A DNA stretch of 64,000 nucleotides from Acidobacteriaceae bacterium (GTDB taxonomy: Bacteria > Acidobacteriota > Terriglobia > Terriglobales > Acidobacteriaceae): the NCBI GenBank assembly GCA_003156805.1, contig PMHV01000024.1, positions 1-64,000 of the forward strand. Reading direction: 5' to 3'. The notes below the pieces were generated by a model. It searched no databases. It worked only from the letters and a program-made list of their open reading frames with translations, and was not told the origin of the DNA. The position numbers and the translations under genes are program-made. Within the stretch, counting starts at the first letter, position 1; every line of letters begins with the position of its first letter. This document shows, piece after piece, positions 53,520 through 61,038 of this stretch.

Positions 53520-53532
53520 ACCTACTGTAGGT
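53520..53532 (+). promoter_or_regulatory. Perfect 13-bp palindrome at a start codon
   Basis: ACCTAC-T-GTAGGT, 6-bp arms around one base, ends 4 bp before ATG 53537 and overlaps the alternative GTG start at 53531. It covers the place where a ribosome-binding site would lie, so it could be an operator or a small hairpin controlling the DUF5752-like gene. Confidence 0.35.
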
Positions 53533-54226
53533 GATTATGACGAGGACTCGTGAACACCGCTCTAAGCCTCCACTCCGCAAACCCGAGAAGCCTTTCTACT
53601 TCAATACCTCGGAGCATTTGCTGCGCATCGGCCGCGAGCAGGCCGGCACGCTCTCACAATTGCTGCAGGCGCTGCGCGAGTGCCCCGACGATTCCATTTT
53701 TCAGCACACTCTCCGCACCCTGCAGGAACATCATTTCATTCGCCACGGTTTTTCCAATGACTTCGCGCATTGGAGCCTTTCAGCCTGCAATGAGCCGGTG
53801 CTCGCGGAACAGCTGGCCAGCGTCGACGTTCACGAATTCACCACCATCGAGGGTCTGCGCCAGCGCATGATCGGAACTGTGGAAGAATTCCTCCAGCAAC
53901 GTCCTCTTTCCGCGGACCGGCCCGCGCATGAACCGTTCTATTTCTGCGCTTCCACAATTGTTGTGCTCCCCACGCCGTTCGCTCCGGACTCTCTGCCGGG
54001 ATTTATCGACGGCTTGCGGCGGGTCAGCGTGCACTCCATTCACCACCACTTCATCGAAGCCCGGCTGCGTCTCAAGCGTATGTCGAACGATTTCTCCCAA
54101 TGGATCGAAGAAGAAGTCGGGGCGCAGGACGCAGCTCTGGCCATCGAGCGGATCGACATTTACACCAACACCATGGAAGGGGTGCGCCAGCGGATCGCGC
54201 GCATTACAGAGCAGCTTTTGAATTAG
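53531..54226 (+). CDS. DUF5752-family protein of the trehalose locus
   Basis: 231 residues (GTG 53531 or ATG 53537). A soluble protein with a tandem pattern: KPFYFNTSEHLLRIGREQAG ... HTLRTLQEHHFIRHGFSNDF, and again EPFYFCASTIVVLPTPFAPD ... SIHHHFIEARLRLKRMSNDF; each half ends with a basic helix and a [NS]DF[AS].W motif. From memory this matches DUF5752, which is found next to trehalose-synthesis glycosyltransferases; its function is not known. It lies 118 bp after the GT20 gene and 12 bp before the TreT-like gene. The internal duplication is visible in the sequence. Confidence 0.75.
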   Translation: MIMTRTREHRSKPPLRKPEKPFYFNTSEHLLRIGREQAGTLSQLLQALRECPDDSIFQHTLRTLQEHHFIRHGFSNDFAHWSLSACNEPVLAEQLASVDVHEFTTIEGLRQRMIGTVEEFLQQRPLSADRPAHEPFYFCASTIVVLPTPFAPDSLPGFIDGLRRVSVHSIHHHFIEARLRLKRMSNDFSQWIEEEVGAQDAALAIERIDIYTNTMEGVRQRIARITEQLLN

Positions 54227-54238
54227 ATCAGTAAACCC

Positions 54239-55633
54239 ATGAAATCGCCACAGAGCAGGACCGCAACCCAAGATCGTCCCCCCGGCGCATCGGCCGGGCC
54301 ACAACTTTCCGCCGCCGCTGCTGGCCCGCCGGAGGAATCGCCGGCTGCGGTTGCCTCGCGCGCACCTGAGCGGCCGCTTCCCAGCAGCGTACTGACTCCG
54401 CCCGCCCCCTCGCCGCCGCCCCATCTCGACGACTATCAGAACATTATTGGGCAGGCGCAAGTCGACGCCCTGCGTTTTCTGGCACGCGAACTCAAAGGCA
54501 AAACTCTCAAGATGGTCAACTCCACCGCCGTGGGGGGAGGCGTCGCCGAGATGCTGAACCGGCTGGTGCCGCTGATCTCCGAGCTTGGAGTGAATGCACA
54601 CTGGGACGTCATCACGGGCGGCAACGATTTCTTTGAAGTCACCAAGGCTTTTCACAACGCGCTGCACGGCAGCCCCTACGAGTTCACCCAAAACGCCAAA
54701 GACATCTTCCTGATGTATAACGAGCAGAACCGGGCGCGGATGCAGTTCGATGAAGATCTGGTGGTGATTCACGATCCGCAGCCTCTGGCTCTGGTTTGCG
54801 CGCGCGGCAAAAGTCCGGCTCGCTGGGTTTGGCGATGCCACATCGATCTCTCTCACCCGCACGCGCAGCTGTGGGAATTTCTCCGTCCGTTCGTCGAGCA
54901 ATACGATGCCGCTATCTTTTCTTCGCAGTCATTCGCGCGCCAGCTTCCTATTACGCAATACTTGTTTTATCCCTCCATCGATCCGCTTTCGGAGAAAAAT
55001 AAGGATCTCGATGAGTCTGTGGTTCAGAAGGTCTGCGACGAGTTTGGCATCGACCGTTCCCGGCCCATCGTGACTCAGGTTTCGCGATTTGACCGTTTGA
55101 AAGATCCCGTCGGCGTGGTGCAGGCCTACAAGCTGGCCAAGAAGTACGTCGATTGCCAACTGGTACTGGCGGGCGGCGGCGCCTCCGACGATCCCGAGGG
55201 CGCGGCCGTGTTGCAGGAGGTGAAAGAAACGGCGGGAAACGATCCCGATATTATTATTCTGGATCTTCCTCCCTGGTGCGCGATCGAGATCAACGCGATT
55301 CAACGCGCTTCCACGCTGGTGATTCAGAAATCGCTTCGCGAAGGTTTTGGTCTCACCGTCACCGAGGCGCTGTGGAAAGGCAAACCCACCATCGCCGGGG
55401 CCGTGGGCGGCATTCCCAACCAGATCATCCACAAACTCACGGGAACTCTGGTGCATTCGGTGGAGGGTTGCGCGTTTCAAATCCGCTATTTGCTCACCCA
55501 TCCTGAGTTTGCCAAGCGCATCGGTGCGAACGGGCACGAGCACGTCAAAGAGAATTTTCTGATTACGACCAACGTGAAACGCTGGCTGCTTCTGTTCCGC
55601 GTGCTAAGCGAAGCCGGTCCCGCAAATAAATAG
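54239..55633 (+). CDS. GT4 glycosyltransferase, TreT-like trehalose synthase
   Basis: 464 residues with a Pro/Ala-rich 60-residue N-terminal leader, then a GT4 (GT-B) enzyme resembling trehalose glycosyltransferring synthase: MVNSTAVGGGVAEMLNRLVP, AHWDVITGGNDFFEVTKAFH, VVIHDPQPLALV, WRCHIDLSHPHAQLWEFLRP, VTQVSRFDRLKDPVGVVQAY, LVLAGGGASDDPEG and the donor-site VIQKSLREGFGLTVTEALWK. TreT makes trehalose directly from NDP-glucose and glucose. Together with the sensor-fused GT20 this gives two potential routes to trehalose in one operon; substrate assignment is by similarity. Confidence 0.85.
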   Translation: MKSPQSRTATQDRPPGASAGPQLSAAAAGPPEESPAAVASRAPERPLPSSVLTPPAPSPPPHLDDYQNIIGQAQVDALRFLARELKGKTLKMVNSTAVGGGVAEMLNRLVPLISELGVNAHWDVITGGNDFFEVTKAFHNALHGSPYEFTQNAKDIFLMYNEQNRARMQFDEDLVVIHDPQPLALVCARGKSPARWVWRCHIDLSHPHAQLWEFLRPFVEQYDAAIFSSQSFARQLPITQYLFYPSIDPLSEKNKDLDESVVQKVCDEFGIDRSRPIVTQVSRFDRLKDPVGVVQAYKLAKKYVDCQLVLAGGGASDDPEGAAVLQEVKETAGNDPDIIILDLPPWCAIEINAIQRASTLVIQKSLREGFGLTVTEALWKGKPTIAGAVGGIPNQIIHKLTGTLVHSVEGCAFQIRYLLTHPEFAKRIGANGHEHVKENFLITTNVKRWLLLFRVLSEAGPANK

Positions 55634-55719
55634 CCGTCACCGCCGCATCGAACGTTACTCGTTTTCGACCGGGATCAGACTGCGATCGGGATCGACTTCA
55701 ATCGAACTCAGCTTCGATC

Positions 55720-56427
55720 TCAACTTCCATCCGCGCCGGCAACGGCTGTCGCCGCCGAACCTGCCCTTGCCGCAGCGCCTTCTCCGAGCATCCCGCGAAA
55801 CGTCGCGGCCGCGATCACGGCCACCCCCGCCGTTACCGCCATAACCGCCGGATATCCCCAGCGCGCGAAGCCCTCTCCCGCGGCCGCAGCAGCAATCGCG
55901 CTCGCCAACGAGATCACAAAGAAATTGAGCGCCGAAACGCTGCTGCGCTCCGCCACGCCGACCCGGCTCATGAGTAAGCTGTACATGCCGGGCTCGCTCA
56001 TCCATAGCAATGCCATATAACCCGTGTAGATGGCAGCGGCCGGCACAGCCATCGGAACCACGGCCAGGCACCCAAGCGCCAGCGCCGCCGCCAGTTGCGT
56101 ATACATGATGCCGGTGACCAGCCCGTACTTCCGGTAGATCACGGGGGCGAGCAGGATCGCCAGCACCTGCGAAAGCTGCGCCACGGAGAAAACTATGCCG
56201 ATGCGAGAAACCGGCACGTGCAGATGCTGCGAAAAATAGATGTTAAAGAACGGCCCCAGCGATCCAGTTACAAGACTCCAGAGCGCGATCACGACCAGAA
56301 AGCGCGCGAGAAATCGATTTCGCGGGTAGAGTTTATTCTCCCGAGCGGGGAGAGGCGAAGCCCTGAAGCCGGAGATCGGCCACAGGCCCAGCCCTACAAT
56401 CGCGGCGGAGATAAAGGAAAATTCCAT
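55720..56427 (-). pseudogene. C-terminal half of an MFS transporter (probable remnant)
   Basis: An open frame of 235 residues holding only about six membrane helices: FLARFLVVIALWSLVTGSLG, LSQVLAILLAPVIYRKYGLV, IMYTQLAAALALGCLAVVPM, AIYTGYMALLWMSEPGMYSL and further ones to AVMAVTAGVAVIAAATF. It starts in the middle of a helix (FISAAIVGLGLWPI), as the second half of a 12-helix MFS protein would. Upstream in the same frame the sequence becomes Gly/Ser/Arg-rich and hits a stop within about 30 codons, so the N-terminal half is missing. A free-standing half-MFS is rare, so decay or deletion is the simplest reading. Confidence 0.6.
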
Positions 56428-57062
56428 CCAAAGTGGATTATTCCCGGAGCGGGAACCGCTGCCCCGCGCAGACGAGCTTTTTCCTTGACCGCGACTTTTA
56501 CCCGCAGCTAGCGTTTAGAAGTGAGGGGAATGGAAGTGTGAAGAAGAGCCTGGGGATGCCGCGCAAAAAGTGAGTTTGAATTTGCTGGACGCGGCCGAGC
56601 GATGGGCGGGAAGTAAGAGGAGGCGGGAAGTAAGAAGCCCAGGCAGGAAATGCAGGACGCAGAAATACAACGTCGCGGAGGCCCCAGTTAGGGCAAAAGG
56701 TTACCAGATTGAAAGTGTGCACTATTGAACAGTTGCGGCTTTGTGGATCGGTGTAGAATAGTCGAATTTCCGAAAGCAAATATCAATGGGCAACCGCTGC
56801 CGTCGCGGGCGACTGCGAGTGCCGCAACTCACCCTCCAGGCATTCGGGCGATGGCATGGTGCGGATTGCCACTAAGGCAAGAAGGTACTTAAGGCGAGCG
56901 GGGATTGAGGACAAGCGGGTATTTAGGGCGAGATTTAAGACGAGAAAGAGCGCGACAGGAAGGAAGTGCCTGTTTCGTCGCGCTCAACAAATCGATTCAG
57001 CTAGCGGCGGATCTGCCGGAAGGACTTACCTTCCCCATCTCCCGCCCGGAAAGGCGGTCAGG
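56428..57062. other. Intergenic region before the LuxR-type regulator
   Basis: No gene I can support. Contents: a 17-bp duplication of GGCGGGAAGTAAGA (56605-56618 and 56622-56635), a TAGAAT -10-like box at 56754-56759 without a well-spaced -35, and a purine-rich stretch of degenerate 12-17-bp units at about 56885-56950. The regulator frame is open through the last 200 bp but codes low-complexity basic sequence. Confidence 0.5.
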
Positions 57063-57809
57063 ATGAGCAGCATTGGTGAGGAACTGGCGGGGAGGGAGAC
57101 GGTCTCACGGCCGGGTGGTGGTCAGATGGAGATTGCCGTTGCCGGACTTTCCGAGATTACTGCCGCAGTTTTCCTGCTGGCCGAAAACCGGCTGCTGCGC
57201 GAAGCGCTGCTTCGCATTTTGTCGAAGAAGGACGACATTCGCGTGGTTGGGGCCGGGGCATACTCTCCGGAAAGTTTCGCGCAGATCGTTGGCTCCGGCA
57301 CCAACGTCGTGGTACTCGATTCGATCTCTGCGGTTTTATCGCAAGATGGCGTGGCCCGGCGCCTGCATCAGGCGGATCCGGCGATCAAAGTGGTGATGGT
57401 TGGCATGGAAGCCGACGAGAGCATATTTCTGCGCGTGGTGCAGCACGGGGCTCTCGGCTACGTCCTTAAAGACGCGTCGGCGCTGGATGTCGCGCGCACC
57501 GTCCGGGCGGTTGCTGCGGGCGAAGCGGTCTGCCCGCCGGCACTCTCCCGCGCGCTCTTTCAGTGGGTGGCGCGGCACAAACCGGCCCTGCCCAGTGTAC
57601 AGTTGAAGGCCGGTCTCGGCCTCAGCCGCAGAGAGCAGCAACTCCTCGGGCTTCTCCGCGAGGGGCTCACCAACAAGGAAATGGCCTCGCGCCTCAACCT
57701 CTCCGAACAGACGGTGAAGAATCACGTCCACCGCATGCTGCGCAAAGTTGGAGCGCCCGACCGGCTGTCGATTGTGGAGGTTTGCCGCAGCGAAGGCTTC
57801 AACGTTTAG
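57063..57809 (+). CDS. LuxR/FixJ-type response regulator
   Basis: 248 residues from ATG 57063; an earlier ATG at 56856 would add a basic, low-complexity leader, so I prefer 57063, although its upstream bases (GTCAGG) form only a weak ribosome-binding site. N-terminal receiver-like domain: AVFLLAENRLLREALLRILS, phosphoacceptor Asp in VVVLDSIS, and Lys in GYVLKDASALDVARTVRAVA. The acidic pocket is thinned (AEN where ADD is usual), so phosphorylation is uncertain. C-terminal LuxR helix-turn-helix: LSRREQQLLGLLREGLTNKE and LNLSEQTVKNHVHRMLRKVG. No histidine kinase is adjacent. It converges with, and overlaps by 11 bp, the HAD phosphatase gene; targets unknown. Confidence 0.85.
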   Translation: MSSIGEELAGRETVSRPGGGQMEIAVAGLSEITAAVFLLAENRLLREALLRILSKKDDIRVVGAGAYSPESFAQIVGSGTNVVVLDSISAVLSQDGVARRLHQADPAIKVVMVGMEADESIFLRVVQHGALGYVLKDASALDVARTVRAVAAGEAVCPPALSRALFQWVARHKPALPSVQLKAGLGLSRREQQLLGLLREGLTNKEMASRLNLSEQTVKNHVHRMLRKVGAPDRLSIVEVCRSEGFNV

Positions 57810-58593
57810 CTTCACCACTGCTGACATTCGTTCCCCTCGCAGCCGTTCCCTCACGGCTGCGACCCAACCGATCGTCCTTCAGCAGGATTTCTTCCAGGCC
57901 TTGCGCCGAGACCGCTCGGAAGTCCTTCATCACGTAAACCGCGCCCGCCGCGGTGAGCTTCTCCGGTTCCTCGTGGAGCGCAACCGCAAGACAACGCAAC
58001 CCTGCGCCGACGGCAGCCCGGACGCCCGCGATCGCGTCCTCGACCGCGAGCAACTCTTCAGGCGCAATCCCCAGCCGGGCGCAGGCCATCCGGTAGACCG
58101 CAGGATCGGGCTTTCCCGAAGCGACGTCTTCTCCGGTAACTACCACGCGAAAAAGATCTTCCAGCCCAAGCCGCGCCAGAGTCGACAGAGCGCGGCTGCG
58201 GCTCGCGGAAGTGGCCAGAGCCAGCGCCACCCCGGCGCGGTCCAGACTGCGAATCAATTCCAGAACGCCAGGAACCGGAGTCACCTCCAGTTGCATTCTG
58301 CGGAAGATGATGTCTTTGCGACGGCCATATTCGCCGGCTTCCTCGTCGCTCAGATCGCCGAGAAAGTGCCGCAGGATCTCGCCCCGCTTGCGGCCATCCA
58401 GAATAAAATCCAGATCGGAATCGGGCACCTCGCGGCCGAGCGATCGCAAGAACAACCGCCACGTCTTGCGATGCACGGCATGACTGTCGACCAGAACGCC
58501 ATCCATGTCGAAGATGACCCCGCGCAGGCGCAACTGGCACGATGGCAACCCGCGCGGTGCGAGGCCTGCCGCGGTTCGTTGAACGGCGCTCAC
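57799..58593 (-). CDS. HAD-superfamily phosphatase, beta-phosphoglucomutase-like
   Basis: 264 residues from GTG 58593, which overlaps the nucleotidyltransferase stop as GTGA. HAD motifs: I, GVIFDMDGVLVDSHAVHRKT with the DxD; II, ALATSAS; III, Lys in EDVASGKPDPAVYRMACARL; IV, AVEDAIAGVRAA. The alpha-helical cap places it in subfamily I (beta-PGM/phosphatase type). In this gene cluster it is the only candidate for the heptose-1,7-bisphosphate phosphatase step normally done by GmhB, which belongs to a different HAD group (histidinol-phosphatase-like). That role is inferred from context. Confidence 0.82.
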   Translation of the reverse strand: MSAVQRTAAGLAPRGLPSCQLRLRGVIFDMDGVLVDSHAVHRKTWRLFLRSLGREVPDSDLDFILDGRKRGEILRHFLGDLSDEEAGEYGRRKDIIFRRMQLEVTPVPGVLELIRSLDRAGVALALATSASRSRALSTLARLGLEDLFRVVVTGEDVASGKPDPAVYRMACARLGIAPEELLAVEDAIAGVRAAVGAGLRCLAVALHEEPEKLTAAGAVYVMKDFRAVSAQGLEEILLKDDRLGRSREGTAARGTNVSSGEAKR

Positions 58594-59384
58594 GACGCTT
58601 CTCCGGATGCAACGCGATTGGCCCGGGGCTTGGCCGAGGTGCGCAAGCGGCTGGCGGCTTCCGCGGCTTGCTCCTGCAAGGCTGGAGCGCGATCGAGACC
58701 GGGCCAGGTGAGCTGCGCCGTCTGGTAATTCTGCGGCGTACCGATGTCCAGCAAATAATCGGCGATCGGATAAGCCAGCATTTCACCAATCAGCCGCGGC
58801 AACACATGGAAACCGATATCCGCCGGAACACAAGCGGGGACGTGATCGAGAAGCTTCGGACTGGCTACCATAAGTCCGGTAAAAGCCCAGTCGCTGCGCG
58901 GATGCTTCGGCTTCTCCTCGAATTCGATGATCACTTGCTTTTCGTCAGTGATAGCGATGCCGCAGCGCGAGGGTTCGGCCACCTGGTAGAGGCCGAGCGT
59001 GGCGACTGCGGCGCGAGCCTGGTGGAAGTCGGCCATGCGCCGCAGGTTGGCGCTGGTGAGAACGTCGGCATAAAGAATCCAGAAGGCCGCTTCGGATTCG
59101 ACCCATTCGCGGTTAGCGGCGAGCGTCCCGGCAGAGCCGAGCAGCTTCTCTTCGCGGACCAGACGAACCTTCGCCGGCGAGTTATGCTGCGCGAGATATT
59201 CTTCGACTGCCTCGGCCTGGGCGTGCACGTTGATGAGAATGTCGGTAATGCCGGAACGCGCGCAAAGATCGAGCCAAATGGCAAGCAGCGGCCGGCCACA
59301 GATGGGGAGAAGACATTTGGGGACCGCATCGGTAAGGGGACGTAAACGCGTTCCGTGGCCTGCGGCCAAAAGAAAAGCTTTCAT
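58590..59384 (-). CDS. Sugar-1-phosphate nucleotidyltransferase (HddC-like)
   Basis: 264 residues. N-terminal nucleotide-binding signature FLLAAGHGTRLRPLTDAVPK followed by CLLPICGRPLLAIWLDLC; the metal-binding Asp in FWILYADVLTS; later EFEEKPKHPRSDWAFTGLMV and IADYLLDIGTPQNYQTAQLT. Length fits short mannose-1-phosphate/heptose-1-phosphate guanylyltransferases. The neighbours (SIS isomerase, GHMP kinase, phosphatase) favour D-glycero-alpha-D-manno-heptose-1-phosphate guanylyltransferase. It is translationally coupled to the HAD gene. The C-terminal 35 residues are a polar extension. Confidence 0.82.
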   Translation of the reverse strand: MKAFLLAAGHGTRLRPLTDAVPKCLLPICGRPLLAIWLDLCARSGITDILINVHAQAEAVEEYLAQHNSPAKVRLVREEKLLGSAGTLAANREWVESEAAFWILYADVLTSANLRRMADFHQARAAVATLGLYQVAEPSRCGIAITDEKQVIIEFEEKPKHPRSDWAFTGLMVASPKLLDHVPACVPADIGFHVLPRLIGEMLAYPIADYLLDIGTPQNYQTAQLTWPGLDRAPALQEQAAEAASRLRTSAKPRANRVASGEAS

Positions 59385-59958
59385 GGCAGTATCATGTGTA
59401 ACGAGCGGTCAAAAAATCCGGGTAGGGAGGTAACTTGTTTGGCCGCAACCTCTTGCCGGGCATGCTCGGCGAACACCCGCGTCCGGCGCGGCCGGGCGCC
59501 GATTTTGCCCGCGCCTTCAGCCAAACTCCGCAGTCCATTGCTCCGGGCTTTGCTGCCCCGCAGTGGAATCAAATACTTACGGTGAGAAAGTGCCGGCCTG
59601 CGCCAGCCTCCATGGAATCAACAAGTTCGCCTCGGCCTCCATGTGCACATCTATAGCATTAAGATATAAATCGAAACTAGACGAATCCAGCACCCCGCCA
59701 GCGCGTTTTGGCCTGCGGATGGCCTTTGGGACCATCCCGAGCCTGATCGTCGATTGTGGTGCCTTCTAGGCCCCTTGGCGGTGGTCTTACAGGTGATCCT
59801 CAGTGCCGGATTTCAGGTCGGCGGCGTGCGTTCTTCAATCGCCGCCCTTAAGTGCCGTGAAATCAACGAGCGAAAAAGTTATGTCCTTTGAAATCAACTA
59901 TTCCCAAAAGTCATACCCCCAAAGTCCATTCCGGAAGATTCGCGGCTGCCCGGCTGTT
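59385..59958. other. Intergenic region between the kinase and nucleotidyltransferase genes
   Basis: 574 bp with no gene I can support. It has a GC-rich part (59450-59560, with CCGGCGCGGCCGGGCGCCG), an AT-rich segment around 59655-59685 that may hold a minus-strand promoter, and unassigned sequence to 59958. Short open frames here have no family features. The large gap breaks what is otherwise a tightly spaced minus-strand cluster. Confidence 0.45.
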
Positions 59959-61038
59959 TCAAATCACCGGCGCCGGTTCCATGGGTAAAAATGTCCAGCG
60001 GGTTCCGGCGCGCTCGTCGCGATCGATGAAGGGATCGTTGACGATGACCTGCGCGCCCTGAAAATCGAAGGTGAAGGCCATCTCCTGCACGCCCTCGCTT
60101 TCCAGCGCAGCCCGCACCGAATCCTGCCAGCCCCGCTCGCAATAGAGCAGCAGGAAGCCGCCGCCGCCAGCGCCGGTGATCTTTCCCCCCGCCGCGCCGT
60201 GATCGCGCGCTACCTGGTAGAGGCGGTCGATGCGTTCGTTCGAGATGAGATGCGAAACGCGTTTCTTCGCCTGCCAGGCTTCGTGCAGAAGACTTCCGAA
60301 GCGGCCCAGATCGCCGGCCAGGAGCGCGTCGCGCATGGTGGAAGCCGCTGCTTTCACTTCGTGCAGCGCTTCCACGGCGGCACTGGCCGGCATGCGGGTC
60401 GATTTCTCCTGTTCGGCCAGAATGTCCCACGAATGGTGTGCGGAGCCGGTGAAGAACAGCATCAGGCTCGACTGCAGTCCGGCGAGCACATCCGGGCTCA
60501 GGGCGACCGGTTCGACCTCGGTTCCGCCGTCGGGATCAAAGCGGATGTAGTTGAGGCCGCCGAAGGCGGCGGCGTATTCATCCTGCTTGCCCACATGCCG
60601 CCCCAAGCCGCAGCGCGTGATGGAGAAGGCGCGCTCGGCGAGATCGTATTTCGACAAAGGACAGCGCAAACAGGTGGTCAGCACTTTCAGCAGGTTCACG
60701 CAAACGCTGGCGGAAGATCCCAGGCCGGTGCCGGGCGGAATCTCCGAGGCGAGAAACAGATCCGCGGAGAGACCGGCGCCCAGATCCTTGAGCACCGCGA
60801 CCGGAATAGCCAGGGCGCTGTCGTGGGGCAGAGCCGCCAGATCGGCCCAGTTGCCGAACAAGCGCAGATCGGACGAGATGATCTGCACCCGGCCGTCGGC
60901 GCGTTTGCCCAGAAACGTATAGAAGTACTTGTTGATGGCGGTGCTGAGCACGGCGCCGCCAAACTGTTCGTAGTAGGAGGGAAGGTCGGTGCCGCCTCCG
61001 CCAAAACTAATCCGAACCGGACTGCGTCCGATGAGCAT
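59959..61038 (-). CDS. GHMP kinase, D-glycero-D-manno-heptose 7-phosphate kinase-like (HddA)
   Basis: 359 residues from ATG 61038, where the family begins (MLIGRSPVRISFGGGGTDLP); this start lies inside the 3' end of the sugar transferase gene (32-bp overlap). Motifs: substrate loop SFGGGGTDLPSYYEQFGGAV, phosphate-binding loop PGTGLGSSASVCVNLLK and C-terminal KITGAGGGGFLLLYCERG. These fit the HddA/fucokinase-like group that makes D,D-heptose 1,7-bisphosphate. With the SIS isomerase and the guanylyltransferase it forms most of the GDP-D-glycero-alpha-D-manno-heptose route, the sugar donor used in S-layer and capsule glycans. Confidence 0.85.
   Translation of the reverse strand: MLIGRSPVRISFGGGGTDLPSYYEQFGGAVLSTAINKYFYTFLGKRADGRVQIISSDLRLFGNWADLAALPHDSALAIPVAVLKDLGAGLSADLFLASEIPPGTGLGSSASVCVNLLKVLTTCLRCPLSKYDLAERAFSITRCGLGRHVGKQDEYAAAFGGLNYIRFDPDGGTEVEPVALSPDVLAGLQSSLMLFFTGSAHHSWDILAEQEKSTRMPASAAVEALHEVKAAASTMRDALLAGDLGRFGSLLHEAWQAKKRVSHLISNERIDRLYQVARDHGAAGGKITGAGGGGFLLLYCERGWQDSVRAALESEGVQEMAFTFDFQGAQVIVNDPFIDRDERAGTRWTFLPMEPAPVI

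Noticed and set aside
59435-59656. 73-codon plus-strand frame in the gap of the heptose cassette
   Set aside because: TTG start, Pro/Arg-rich low-complexity content and no ribosome-binding site.
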